DNA of 64,000 nt from Bartonella sp. DB5-6 (GTDB taxonomy: Bacteria > Pseudomonadota > Alphaproteobacteria > Rhizobiales > Rhizobiaceae), in NCBI RefSeq assembly GCF_000278115.1, contig NZ_JH725118.1, positions 151,353 through 215,352 on the forward strand, written 5' to 3'. The notes beneath the pieces are model-generated. The model searched no databases. It was not told the DNA's origin and worked only from the letters and a program-made list of their open reading frames with translations. This document shows, in pieces, positions 1-9,814 of this stretch. A program made the translations under genes and the position numbers. Every line of letters starts with the position of its first letter. The first letter of the stretch is position 1.

Positions 1-510
1 CTCACAGGCAGCAGCAAAAAATGCCAGTACTAACAGAGAAACTCCGACATAAAATTGTGGACAACTTTTGGTGATTTTGTCACTATAATGAATTTGCACT
101 TCGCGATTTGACAATTGATAGGGTGCCATATAATCGCTGTTTTCCTCGATTTTTAAACTGTCTAGTCTAAATCCTTAAAAAGCGCTGTTGTACTCTCCGT
201 GGTAAGAAAAGTTTTTTCTTCTACCTCAAGAGGGATTGTATCTAAATCAAAAGTCAAAAGTGAAGCAGATTTTGGCAACCCGAATCGATAACACCGTGTG
301 AAAGAACTCGATCAATAAGATATTTCGTTATTTCTTCTGCAAAATCTAAACGGTCGCCTACCCTAAAACTTTCCTTATAAAATTTGAGTTTTTCAACATC
401 CTCAATCAGCACAAGCAAGAATATATGTACATGTTTTTTTAAGTTTCCCCTAAATACAACCCAATAGAAAATATTGTATACACCCCTTGCGCGTTCTTCA
501 ATTCTTTGGA
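1..510 (-). pseudogene. Decayed unidentified gene, continuing off the left edge
   Basis: Reading the minus strand leftwards, three open segments lie head to tail in different frames. One contains RVGDRLDFAEEITKYLIDRV, the next SLLTFDLDTIPLEVEEK, and the last LKIEENSDYMAPYQLSNREV followed by a hydrophobic stretch at the window edge. Their composition looks like real protein, and each switch needs a frameshift, so I read this as one disrupted gene whose 3' end is outside the window. I do not recognise the family. The last segment could alternatively be a short gene starting at base 129. Confidence 0.4.
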
Positions 511-1037
511 ATTATAAAAATACAGTGTTAAATGAACTAACAAAAACTGACAAAAGAATTTTGATATTAAATCTATGACATTATAACGATTTCAAACCAT
601 TGCCCTCCTTAATACTGTAATCTGGAAATGCTACCAATAGATATAGATTTTATATTCCCTAATTTTTAAAATTGTAGTTTTTGCATTTTATGTGTGATTA
701 ACAAGACAACCATTAAAACGAGATGTGATTCCTAAAAACACATGTAATTTATGTTATCGACAATTTTAAATAATTGAACTTTTAACAATGCGGTTTGTGT
801 TGTGATAAAGTTGTATTATAAACTGTTATGATGATATTTGTTTGTATTTACTTTAATTGCTTATATGTATCATCATATTTGTAGTGTCATCTGCTTTTTA
901 TATTTCGTTCATGCATGGTAATTTTTATAAAAAATGGTCAATTAAATCACACATTAAAGTGTGAATTCTGAAAAGATTTAAACACTATAAATTCATATTA
1001 ATATATTGACTTTATTGTGTTTTTATATTAATCGTAC
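511..1037. other. Gene-free AT-rich spacer upstream of ubiG
   Basis: I see no supported gene here. The stretch is very AT-rich with stops in all frames and probably holds the ubiG promoter, but no clear promoter boxes or strong ribosome-binding site could be assigned. Confidence 0.5.
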
Positions 1038-1784
1038 GTGATGATGAATGAAGCGCATACCACTATTGATCAAAGTGAAATTAATCACTTTTCGCGTATT
1101 GCTGATGAATGGTGGAACCCACAAGGAAAATTTCGACCGCTTCATCAATTCAATCCAACACGTCTTTCTTACATTAGAGAAAAAATCTGTTTAGAGTTTC
1201 ATCGCGATCCTCTTTCACTTATGCCCTTCGAAAATTTGAAAATTCTTGATATTGGTTGTGGAGGCGGTTTGTTATGCGAACCCATAGTACGCCTTGGTGC
1301 TATGGTTATCGGAGCTGATGCTGCGCAAACGAATATTGAAGTCGCAAAAATCCACGCAGCCCAAAATAACCTTTCAATTGATTATCGTACTACTACTGCA
1401 GAAGCCTTAGCCAATGAAGGGGAGCAATTTGATATCATCCTCAACATGGAAGTTGTTGAACATGTGGCTGATGTTAACCTCTTCATAGCAGCCACAGCAA
1501 AAATGCTCAAACCACAAGGATTGATGTTTGTCTCAACACTCAACCGCACATGGAAGGCATGGGGACTGGCTATTGTAGGTGCTGAATATATTTTACGTTG
1601 GCTTCCAAAAGGAACTCACAATTATAAAAAGTTCCTAAAACCTCAGGAACTTAAACACCTCTTATCAGAAAATGCTCTGACTATCGTTGATGAGATCGGC
1701 ATTACTTATAATCCATTAAAAGACCGCTGGAATCTTTCAAAAGATATGGACGTCAACTATCTGCTTCTTGCGAAAAAGTCTTAG
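1038..1784 (+). CDS. ubiG: Ubiquinone biosynthesis O-methyltransferase
   Basis: UbiG carries out the SAM-dependent O-methylations of ubiquinone synthesis, in the cytoplasm or at the inner membrane face. The 248-residue length is typical. The N-terminal signature [20 protein letters not shown] (about residues 17-36) is characteristic of UbiG, and the SAM-binding motif LDIGCGGG lies at residues 70-77. NMEVVEHV fits the post-II region of class I methyltransferases. The start has two further ATG codons close behind it and no strong ribosome-binding site, so it may be off by one or two codons. It converges with grxC with only a short gap, and this neighbourhood is common in Hyphomicrobiales. Confidence 0.95.
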   Translation: MMMNEAHTTIDQSEINHFSRIADEWWNPQGKFRPLHQFNPTRLSYIREKICLEFHRDPLSLMPFENLKILDIGCGGGLLCEPIVRLGAMVIGADAAQTNIEVAKIHAAQNNLSIDYRTTTAEALANEGEQFDIILNMEVVEHVADVNLFIAATAKMLKPQGLMFVSTLNRTWKAWGLAIVGAEYILRWLPKGTHNYKKFLKPQELKHLLSENALTIVDEIGITYNPLKDRWNLSKDMDVNYLLLAKKS

Positions 1785-1800
1785 GTGTAATCTGCAACTA

Positions 1801-2055
1801 CTATACGTCTTGCAACAAAGAATCAAGCTTCCCTTTGTTTTCTAAAGCGTAAAGATCATCGCAACCGCCAACATGGTAATCACCTATAAAAATTTGTGGG
1901 AATGTATTGCGCCCATTTGCTCGCTGCACCATTTCTTGGCGAAGAGAGGTTGATGCATCAATATCTATGTATTTGACTCCTTTTTTATCAAGCAAATCAC
2001 GTGCTTTCATACAGTAAGGACAGTTAGGACGTGTATAAAGTTTTATTTCTTTCAT
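1801..2055 (-). CDS. grxC: Glutaredoxin 3
   Basis: A small cytoplasmic thiol-disulfide oxidoreductase that uses glutathione. The dithiol active site CPYC is near the N-terminus after KLYTRPN, and the GrxC signatures TFPQIFIGDYHVGGCDDL follow. I chose the ATG at 2055 (84 residues, MKEIKLY) rather than the upstream TTG, because GGAG lies about 8 bases before the ATG. It sits directly downstream of comF on the same strand, a pairing seen in related alphaproteobacteria, and is probably co-transcribed with it. Confidence 0.94.
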   Translation of the reverse strand: MKEIKLYTRPNCPYCMKARDLLDKKGVKYIDIDASTSLRQEMVQRANGRNTFPQIFIGDYHVGGCDDLYALENKGKLDSLLQDV

Positions 2056-2103
2056 ACTATTATTCTCCAATTTTTTCCAAATAGTGTCAACTTTAAAATT
2101 TCC

Positions 2104-2892
2104 TCAAAAATCAGGAAATATAGAAGCTTCTTTTAGTACACGCGAAAAAGTTAGCACATCAACCTGCCGTGCACCTGCACATTTTAATGCTGCAGCTGCG
2201 GCTGTAACTGTCGCACCTGTTGTGAAAACATCATCAATCAACAAAATAGAACGTCCTTTTAGATATTTTTTAATTTTACGTGGCACTTCAAAAGCATTTA
2301 GCATATTCAATTTTCGTTCCCTAGCAGATAAACTAACCTGCGGACGGGTATGCCGACAACGCACAAGCCAGCTGGGTTTAAAAATCTTTTTCCGCGCTAC
2401 TGCAATATAACGAGCAAGCTCAGCAGATTGATTATAACGCCTTTTAAAAAAGCGACGAAAATGCAAAGGAATGGAAATAATAACATCACAATCATCAATA
2501 ATTTCGCGCCCAGCAAAAAGCATCCAATTAGCCATAAAAGATGCCAGTTCTATATGATCACCATATTTCAATCGCGTTACCAAAACTTGCGCCACCCCTT
2601 TATGAACAATAGCCGAACGAACACGCGAAAAAGGAAGAGAATTTTGAAGAGCTTCACCACTGAGAAAACCATCCCCCATATCACAAACAAAAGGTATTCC
2701 CATAACAGGACAATAAGGTTTTGTGATAAATTGGAGACCTTTCCAACACTCGGAGCAAATCGTGCCATAAGCAGAAACTCTTTGCTTACATCCAGGGCAA
2801 ATGGGCGGATATAAAACCGTAAGTAAGTGCTCAATGAACTTACTCAATATATTCCCGCTATTTAAAGCCATTCCTTGAAAGCATAACATCAC
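2104..2892 (-). CDS. comF: ComF family phosphoribosyltransferase-like protein
   Basis: A ComF-type protein, related to the DNA-uptake factor of competent bacteria; its molecular role in this group is not settled. The N-terminal part carries a four-cysteine zinc-binding pattern (CPGC then CSEC, about residues 35-53). The C-terminal part has the phosphoribosyltransferase PRPP-binding loop ILLIDDVFTTGAT. Length (262 aa) fits the family. An alternative ATG lies seven codons downstream. It is followed by grxC on the same strand. Confidence 0.88.
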   Translation of the reverse strand: MMLCFQGMALNSGNILSKFIEHLLTVLYPPICPGCKQRVSAYGTICSECWKGLQFITKPYCPVMGIPFVCDMGDGFLSGEALQNSLPFSRVRSAIVHKGVAQVLVTRLKYGDHIELASFMANWMLFAGREIIDDCDVIISIPLHFRRFFKRRYNQSAELARYIAVARKKIFKPSWLVRCRHTRPQVSLSARERKLNMLNAFEVPRKIKKYLKGRSILLIDDVFTTGATVTAAAAALKCAGARQVDVLTFSRVLKEASIFPDF

Positions 2893-3076
2893 TAAATTCT
2901 GCTTTTATAGCTTCCCTGCTCAAAAAAAATCTTTTGTATTTTCTAATTGTAATTCCTTTAAAAACTCTTACTCTTTATAAATTTCTTTTCTTTCACATCA
3001 TAAACTGCACAAAGCTTGCCCAAAAATGAACCTTCTCAAAATATAACTATATTACAGATCGAAAGACTTTAATGAT

Positions 3077-3961
3077 ATGTCACATCCTTTAATTTTTGAT
3101 TATGACCGTATTGAACAATACCGTAAACGTGCTTTCCAAAAAGCAAAAAAGGGATACGATTTTTTACTGTCTTATGTATCTGAGGATCTCTATAAACGTC
3201 TCAGTACTGTTGATCGTCGCTTTAAATTAGCTCTAGATCTACACAGTCATACAGATCTTGCCGCGCAAATTTTAATGAAGTCTGGAAAAGTCCATTCCGT
3301 AGAACGCGTTGAAACCGACATACTTTATCAAAGCCATGATAAAAAATTTCATTTACGTCATCGAGAAATTCTTGATTTTCCTAAAAATTATTGTGACCTT
3401 ATCGTTTCACTTCTTTCATTACAATTAACCAATGATACCCCTGGTGTTCTAAGTCAGATAAAAAATATCCTTAAACCAGATGGCTTATTTCTAGCAGTTA
3501 TGGCTGGAGCTGGTACACTAGTAGAATTACGTGAATGCCTCCTACAAACTGAAATTGAAATCTATGGCGGAGCAAGCCCTAGAATCTATCCTTTTGCTGA
3601 CATTCGTGATGTAGGTGCTCTTTTACAGCGTATTGGTTTTGCTTTACCTGTAGCAGATATTGAAGATATCACTATACGCTACAATACAATGTTTGATCTT
3701 ATGCATGACCTTAAAGCTATGGGAATGCAAAATGCGCTCATCAATCGCTCACGACGTCCTGTATCCAAGCGTTTTTTTCTCCGCGCGGCTGAAATCTATG
3801 CACAACAATTTAGCGATCCTGATGGCCGCATTCGCGCATGTTTTTCTTTCATCTGGCTCTCTGGTTGGGCTCCTCACCCAAATCAGCAAAAACCTCTACA
3901 GCCAGGTTCTGCGCAAACATCCCTTGCAGATGTTTTAGTAAAACAACCGAGAAAACTATAG
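3077..3961 (+). CDS. Class I SAM-dependent methyltransferase (NDUFAF5/BioC-like)
   Basis: A 294-residue methyltransferase of the type found beside comF in Hyphomicrobiales and related to mitochondrial NDUFAF5, an arginine hydroxylase/assembly factor of complex I. The N-terminus IFDYDRIEQYRKRAFQKA is typical of that group. ALDLHSHTD at about residue 52 occupies the position of SAM motif I but lacks the usual glycines, as in several members of this subfamily. DLIVSLLSLQLTNDTPG matches the post-II region. The substrate is not evident. It is transcribed divergently from comF. Confidence 0.8.
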   Translation: MSHPLIFDYDRIEQYRKRAFQKAKKGYDFLLSYVSEDLYKRLSTVDRRFKLALDLHSHTDLAAQILMKSGKVHSVERVETDILYQSHDKKFHLRHREILDFPKNYCDLIVSLLSLQLTNDTPGVLSQIKNILKPDGLFLAVMAGAGTLVELRECLLQTEIEIYGGASPRIYPFADIRDVGALLQRIGFALPVADIEDITIRYNTMFDLMHDLKAMGMQNALINRSRRPVSKRFFLRAAEIYAQQFSDPDGRIRACFSFIWLSGWAPHPNQQKPLQPGSAQTSLADVLVKQPRKL

Positions 3962-3975
3962 ACTCAACATAAAAA

Positions 3976-5331
3976 CTATTTTTCAAAGATGCTTTTATCC
4001 GTTGTTCGTAACATCTGGCTGGTTATAGTTCCAGCCAACATTGAATCACTTACATTTAGAGCTGTACGCCCCATATCAATTAAGGGTTCGATAGACATAA
4101 GTACAGCAACCAAAGAAACAGGAAGCCCCATAATTGGCAAAACGATCAATGCAGCGAAAATAGCACCACCACCAACACCAGCAACACCAATAGAACTTAA
4201 CGTTACAACACCAACAAGGGTAGCAATCCAAGTAGGATCTAGGGGATTAATTCCCACCGATGGTGCTATCATAGTCGCAAGCATTGCTGGATAAAGACCT
4301 GCACAACCATTTTGTCCAATTGTTGCTCCAAAAGAGGCTGCAAAACTCGCAATTGACTGTGGTACACCAATCCATTGTGTTTGAGCCTCAATATTCAAGG
4401 GAATACTTGCAGCACTTGAACGACTGCTAAAAGCAAATGTTAAAACCGGCAAAACCTTTTTAAAAAAACGGAATGGATTAATTCCTGATACACCGAGCAA
4501 CACACCATGAATTGCAAACATAAGGATAATACCAACATAGGAAGCAATAATAAAAACCAATAAATCTAAAATATCTGTAACATGCGAGGTTGCTCCTACC
4601 TTCGTCATAAGTGCATAAATACCATAAGGAGTCAAAGCAATCACAATACGGACTAACCGCATAGTCCAAGATTGTGCTACTTGAATAAATAAAAGCGCTT
4701 TTTCCCCTTTTTCTGCATCATCTTTCTTTAAAAGAAGAACTGCTGCTCCTAAAAAGGATGCAAAAATAACAACACTGATAATTGATGTACGCTTGGCTCC
4801 AGTTAACTCAGCAAATGGATTTTTAGGAATCAAGGATAAAATCATTTTTGGTACACTCATATCTCCAAGTTGAGAAATACGATCCTCGAGAGCAACAGAA
4901 ACATTTTGCCCTTCATGTACCAAACCATGCGCCGTTAATTCAAAAACATTAACGACCAAAACACCAACCAACGCTGAAAGGGCAGTTGTAAAGAGCAATA
5001 TTGAAATTGTCATTATACTCATTTTACCAACAGCATAAATAGAATGCAAATGAGCAACCGCTGAGACTATAGAAACAAAAACCAATGGCATAACAATCAT
5101 TTGTAGTAACAAGATATAGCCATCTCCAACAATGTTAAACCATTCAACAGATTTCAACAAAGTAGCTTCACCTTCTCCATAAATAACCTGCAAAACACTT
5201 CCAAAAATTAAGCCAAGGATAAGCCCCAGCATAACACGTAATGAGAGGCTCCATTCCATCCTCTTACTTTGAACAAGCCATAACAAAAAAATAACAAATA
5301 GAAATAAGTTGATGAAAAAATTAAATGTCAT
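3976..5331 (-). CDS. L-cystine / dicarboxylate-amino acid:cation symporter (TcyP-like)
   Basis: An inner-membrane secondary carrier of the DAACS family. The 451-residue protein has many hydrophobic segments and the conserved helical hairpin region around [20 protein letters not shown] and [20 protein letters not shown]. The overall order and the N-terminal [20 protein letters not shown] resemble the cystine carrier TcyP (YdjN/TcyP group) more than glutamate or C4-dicarboxylate carriers, so cystine uptake is the best guess. The gene ends 15 bases from the convergent methyltransferase gene. Confidence 0.85.
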   Translation of the reverse strand: MTFNFFINLFLFVIFLLWLVQSKRMEWSLSLRVMLGLILGLIFGSVLQVIYGEGEATLLKSVEWFNIVGDGYILLLQMIVMPLVFVSIVSAVAHLHSIYAVGKMSIMTISILLFTTALSALVGVLVVNVFELTAHGLVHEGQNVSVALEDRISQLGDMSVPKMILSLIPKNPFAELTGAKRTSIISVVIFASFLGAAVLLLKKDDAEKGEKALLFIQVAQSWTMRLVRIVIALTPYGIYALMTKVGATSHVTDILDLLVFIIASYVGIILMFAIHGVLLGVSGINPFRFFKKVLPVLTFAFSSRSSAASIPLNIEAQTQWIGVPQSIASFAASFGATIGQNGCAGLYPAMLATMIAPSVGINPLDPTWIATLVGVVTLSSIGVAGVGGGAIFAALIVLPIMGLPVSLVAVLMSIEPLIDMGRTALNVSDSMLAGTITSQMLRTTDKSIFEK

Positions 5332-6099
5332 TGTTTATACCCACTATTGTTATGCTTGGTATTGAATGAGATGATGCGTAATATCTAGAGATAACATATA
5401 AACCTTATGAGTTTTTTACAAAATCATTATTTTTTTAATTTATCGGTTAGAAGAGAATTTTTTATCTACTAATAACCGTTTAAAGGAGATAAAAAAATCG
5501 AATGAAATTATTCTCCTAATTATTGATAATTTTTTAACAGGATAAAATATGGACAACGTTTATTGCATCTTAAAACTAAGAGAAAGATTTCTATATATTT
5601 TATCATGTGAATAGCGTTATCATTCTTCCTGCTATGTAAAATGATAAGCTCCTTAGTAACAATAGATAAGCTTCCAGACAACTCCATAGCTTATGTCTCT
5701 TACCACAAAGATATCAAGCCATCCTTGCCAATTTTATTATCGACAGTTTCAGCAATTTTCATTGCCATCTGTTGTGAATTATCTGCAGTCATAAAATGTT
5801 CTTTCTAAATACAAACGCGAAGATTTTTAAATTTATAACGTTATGTTGATATGCAATAGGATACCTACAATACATATCATATAATCGTGTAGATCAATTA
5901 AGTGTCATCAACCATAGTAATATTTGCATTAAAAATTCTACTGTTTATTAAAACAAAAAGCTAAATTTTCTATAATGCATAATGTAATATTTATATCTTT
6001 ACATTCCGTATTAATATTATTTGAATTGACTAAGATAAATATTTTAAATCATTACAATAAGCTTTATCAAACGTACTAAATAAAAACTACAGAAGTTTA
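5332..6099. other. Gene-free AT-rich spacer
   Basis: No supported gene. A short open minus-strand stretch at 5700-5792 encodes a sequence containing MAMKIAETVDNKIGKDGLIS. It looks protein-like and faintly recalls a chaperonin segment, but it is too short to call. The rest is low-complexity AT-rich sequence. Confidence 0.4.
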
Positions 6100-6495
6100 G
6101 AATACCGCGAAAAAGTGAAAATAGTAAAAAAAATATATAAAAGTTTTCAAGAAAATTATAAAGTCCGTCATACTTATAGAATATGATAAAGGGCGATTTT
6201 CGAGATATTTAATAGAGTTGATAACTAATCCAGCATTTGGTATTCTAAAGCATTATCACATAATCTTTGTTTTTTGTGAACGCTTTACTGATTTGTTGCA
6301 AAGAAGATAAAGAACTATCAACTCTACTGTCTAACAACTAAAAAAACGAAACTTAAGGCTTTTCAAGATAATGCAATCCAATACGATGTTAACTGGAATA
6401 ATTTAGAAGGAATTTTCTTTTTAGCAAAACTTGAAAGAAACTTTTATGATTCGATATTTGAGTACACAAAAAATTCTAAATTCCTAACCTGACAT
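6100..6495 (+). pseudogene. Possible decayed gene fragment, unidentified
   Basis: On the plus strand, protein-like segments follow each other in different frames: RYLIELITNPAFGILKHYH, then AFQDNAIQYDVNWNNLEG and FFLAKLERNFYDSIFEY, ending at a TGA near 6492. The composition is richer in polar and aromatic residues than the surrounding noise, suggesting a gene degraded by frameshifts. I do not recognise the family, and the limits are approximate. Confidence 0.28.
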
Positions 6496-7155
6496 TAACC
6501 AAGAAGAGCAAATTATGAATACAGAGAGAATGATAACACACAGTTCTATAACTCGTTTTAAAAATACAGCTGTTGTTTGCGCTCTTTCTACACAGATATA
6601 CCGCATCATGACACAAAAAGAAAGACAATATCACCAGTAAGATGTGATACAAAAAACGCTATAAAACAAATACAAACAATGAGTAACAGAATAAACATTA
6701 ATGTTGAAAACGTATTTAAAAAAAATGCTCTATTAGCATAGTTTATTGATTTGTAATGGTAATTTATCGTTTTGTCACTTGAATGAGTATACTGAGTACA
6801 GTAAGTACAGTAAGATTCTCTCATTCCAGACTCGTTTTAAAGTGAATCAAAAAAAATCGCTTATTTGCACATCACACGCGAGATGAATGTGTGGATAAAA
6901 AATGTTTTAGAAAGGGCTAAATAAGTCATTTTAATGCAAAAGAAAATACAATTTTAGATTAACGAAGTATCACTATAGTTCTGATCTGTTACTGGTATAA
7001 GTCAAGAAGACAATGCCCACTAAATCTCCCATTCTATCCTTCGTGAATAACACAAGGGGATGCAATGTTTCTTTTAAAAGAAAGTCCGTGAATGCACAAC
7101 AACAATAATACACACTTCTCTAAATGCGTAAAATATTTTTCTCTCTTCCTCAAAT
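6496..7155. other. Spacer downstream of gshA, no clear gene
   Basis: A 72-codon minus-strand ORF at 6606-6824 has a central hydrophobic stretch, but no convincing ribosome-binding site or recognisable family, so I do not call it. Nothing else is seen. Confidence 0.4.
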
Positions 7156-8529
7156 TTAATAGGCACATTCTAAAAATAGAGGTTCCACAGTCCCATCCCA
7201 AATAGAATGATAAAGGGACAAAAATTTATCGGCATCTGTTTGACCCATTGCGATCACCTCTTCTAGGGAATCTAGAAAATTTGTCTCATCAAAACCATCA
7301 GCATCATATTGCCAGCGATTTTTTAAGCCCTTGCGTGAAATAGCAACAGCCTCACGAGCTATTTCTAAAATTATGGTTTGACGAAAAGGTGTTCTCAATC
7401 CTTCTTTAGGAACACGTTTGCGCATATCTAAAACTTCTTCAAAACACCAATCTTTTGTCAAAGCTTCTGCTTCATTAAGCGCTTCACTATCATAAAGAAG
7501 CCCAACCCAAAAAGCCGACAACGCACATATACGCTTCCAAGAACCGCAATCAGCACCTCTCATTTCCAAAAATCGTTTTAAGCGCACTTCGGGAAACAAA
7601 GTGGATAGATGATTAATCCAATCTCCCATATTAGGCATTGAATTTGCAATCTTGTCTCTTAATGCTCCATTCATAAACTGACGAAAAGTTATATGTGTAC
7701 AATCATAATAACGACCGTCGCGCACAACGAAATACATTGGTACATCAAGTGCCCAGTCAACGTAATCGGCAAAACCAAAACTCTCAGAAAATACAAAGGG
7801 AAGAACTCCAGATCTCTGATTATCCGTGTCACACCAAATTTCAGAGCGCCAAGATAAAAAGCCATTCGGACTGCCTTCTGTAAAAGGTGAACTGGCAAAT
7901 AATGCTGTTGCAATGGATTGTAACTTCATTGATACTTGCATTTTTCGCCGCATATCAGTTTCAGATGAAAAATCAAGATTAACTTGAACGGTCGATGTGC
8001 GATACATCATATCAAGACCACTGTGACCAACTTTTGGCATATAATCGGCCATAATCTGATAACGTGACTTAGGCATGCGGGGAGTTTCCGCCAAAGTCCA
8101 CTTCGGACTAGCACCCATCCCGAGAAAACTAATCCCCAATGGTCCTGAAATCTTCTTGAGAAGTGCTAAATGTTCCATCACCTCATAATAAGTATGACAA
8201 ATCGTTTTCAACGGTGCACCAGATAATTCAAATTGTCCTCCAGGCTCTAAAGAAATAGCACCTTGATCAACTGATCCAACAAGGCCAATAATATTTCCTT
8301 CATCTAGAATAGGCTTCCATCCTAAAGCTTTTTGCATTCCCTCTAGAAGTGCGCGAATTCCTCTTGTCCCTTCATAGGGGACAGGACGAAAACCATCTCT
8401 ATAGAACGGAAATTTTTCATGTTCTGTACCTATACGCCAATCATTTTTTTTCTTACACCCCCCTTGGAAATAACTAACCAAGGAATCTAAGTTATAAATT
8501 TCACTTTCATCAGCTATATCAAGCGCCAT
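7156..8529 (-). CDS. gshA: Glutamate-cysteine ligase (plant/alphaproteobacterial type)
   Basis: Catalyses the ATP-dependent first step of glutathione synthesis, joining glutamate and cysteine. The 457-residue length and the sequence WRIGTEHEKFPFYRDG (about residues 32-47) are typical of the plant-like class found in alphaproteobacteria. EPGGQFELSGAPLKTICHTY and MYRTSTVQVNLDFSSE are further conserved blocks. The start ATG has AGGA about 11 bases upstream. The gene lies 68 bases downstream of rsmE on the same strand, a pair conserved in related genomes. Confidence 0.95.
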   Translation of the reverse strand: MALDIADESEIYNLDSLVSYFQGGCKKKNDWRIGTEHEKFPFYRDGFRPVPYEGTRGIRALLEGMQKALGWKPILDEGNIIGLVGSVDQGAISLEPGGQFELSGAPLKTICHTYYEVMEHLALLKKISGPLGISFLGMGASPKWTLAETPRMPKSRYQIMADYMPKVGHSGLDMMYRTSTVQVNLDFSSETDMRRKMQVSMKLQSIATALFASSPFTEGSPNGFLSWRSEIWCDTDNQRSGVLPFVFSESFGFADYVDWALDVPMYFVVRDGRYYDCTHITFRQFMNGALRDKIANSMPNMGDWINHLSTLFPEVRLKRFLEMRGADCGSWKRICALSAFWVGLLYDSEALNEAEALTKDWCFEEVLDMRKRVPKEGLRTPFRQTIILEIAREAVAISRKGLKNRWQYDADGFDETNFLDSLEEVIAMGQTDADKFLSLYHSIWDGTVEPLFLECAY

Positions 8530-8597
8530 AACTTATCGTATCCTGTCATCAGTTCTATCATTTTTAACGAATTGTTTAGAATAATTTTACGAACTTC

Positions 8598-9341
8598 TCA
8601 ATTAATTGACCAATCCCCCACGGTAACATTAAGAAGGGCAAAAGCAGCAACAGCTGCAGTATCGGCGCGTAAAATACGCGGACCCAAAGATATCGGAATT
8701 ACAAAAGGATGTTTTTTTAAAAAATTCCGTTCTTCTTTACTAAACCCACCTTCTGGTCCGATAAGAACACCAGATGTTGTAATTTTATAATTTTTTAAAA
8801 GATGTAATGGATTATGCGGTATTTGCACTTCATCACAAAAGAACAAAGGTTGTGTCTCATCCCAATGTGCTAAAAGTTCTGTCAACGAAACAGCTGGTAC
8901 GCATTCAGGCAAAGATAAAATGCCACACTGTTCAGAAGCTTCAATAACATTAGCCTCCATACGCGCCATATTGATACGCGTAACCTGTGCGTGTTGCGTT
9001 ATAACAGGCTGCAAAACCGATACCCCCATTTCAACAGCTTTCTGCACCATATAATCCAAACGCGCATTTTTAAGTGGAGCAAAGCAGTAAATGAGATTCG
9101 AATGCGTCGTTTGCAATCTTTCTTGATGGATAAGCTGAACTACAACAAATTTTTTCTTAATAGTGATGAGTCTAGCAAGCCACTCACCATCCTGTCCATT
9201 AAAAAGTAAAATTTCGGCTCCTTCTTGCATCCGCAAAACACGTATAAGGTAAGAAGCTTGCGCCCCTTCTATCTTTATTTCTTTATCTAAAGCAAGAGGT
9301 TGCCGGATAAATAATCTTTTAAGTTTATAATTTATGCGCAT
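8598..9341 (-). CDS. rsmE: 16S rRNA m3U1498 methyltransferase
   Basis: A SPOUT-class enzyme that N3-methylates U1498 of 16S rRNA. The 247-residue protein has the N-terminal PUA-like part and the C-terminal knot signature: VLIGPEGGFSKEERNFL, then SLGPRILRADTAAVAAFALL. KNARLDYMVQKAVEMGVSVL is also a family block. No clear ribosome-binding site precedes the ATG at 9341. The following gene on this strand is gshA, and the two probably form an operon. Confidence 0.94.
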   Translation of the reverse strand: MRINYKLKRLFIRQPLALDKEIKIEGAQASYLIRVLRMQEGAEILLFNGQDGEWLARLITIKKKFVVVQLIHQERLQTTHSNLIYCFAPLKNARLDYMVQKAVEMGVSVLQPVITQHAQVTRINMARMEANVIEASEQCGILSLPECVPAVSLTELLAHWDETQPLFFCDEVQIPHNPLHLLKNYKITTSGVLIGPEGGFSKEERNFLKKHPFVIPISLGPRILRADTAAVAAFALLNVTVGDWSIN

Positions 9342-9577
9342 AAAAAGTCGTATCGAAGCTAACTGTAATTATCGAAAAAATAGAGAAAAACATATAACAA
9401 AAAGAAAAAAATATATCTATAGAACTATAATAGAGAAAGAATTATAGAGTTTTTTTAGCTTTATGAGATAATAGTGGAACAAATAGGTCACTAAGTGATT
9501 CTTCTTTCACACGATTTCATAAAAACACACTATTCACCATCGCAATCAATCATTGATCGCATAATTTGAGGAAAAAT

Positions 9578-9721
9578 ATGTCTGCTAAAAAAGCCACAGT
9601 TATTACTATTGCTACCCTCTTAACTTTTATTCTGATCACTATCGGAATTGGTTCCGTTGGAGCGGATGGGAAACATACAATCGCCAAAGATGGCTATGGT
9701 ATTTCTGCGGAAATTCAATAA
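9578..9721 (+). CDS. Small single-pass membrane or secreted protein
   Basis: A 47-residue ORF beginning MSAKKATVITIATLLTF. A hydrophobic segment spans about residues 7-26, and a polar tail ends in DGYGISAEIQ. GAGG lies 7 bases before the ATG, a good ribosome-binding site, which supports translation. It could be a membrane-anchored small protein, or a secreted peptide if the hydrophobic part is a signal. I do not recognise the family. It lies alone between rsmE and the asmA-like gene, convergent with the latter. Confidence 0.6.
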   Translation: MSAKKATVITIATLLTFILITIGIGSVGADGKHTIAKDGYGISAEIQ

Positions 9722-9814
9722 ACACCGGTTAGCTTATCCCTAAGATTTTACGACAACATGATATTTTTTAGTAATTTTCTAAAATCCCCACCAATGCTAA
9801 ATGAAAAACGGTTA

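Noticed and set aside
6606-6824. 72-codon minus-strand ORF with a hydrophobic stretch
   Set aside because: AT-rich sequence easily gives such frames; no ribosome-binding site or conserved motif is visible.
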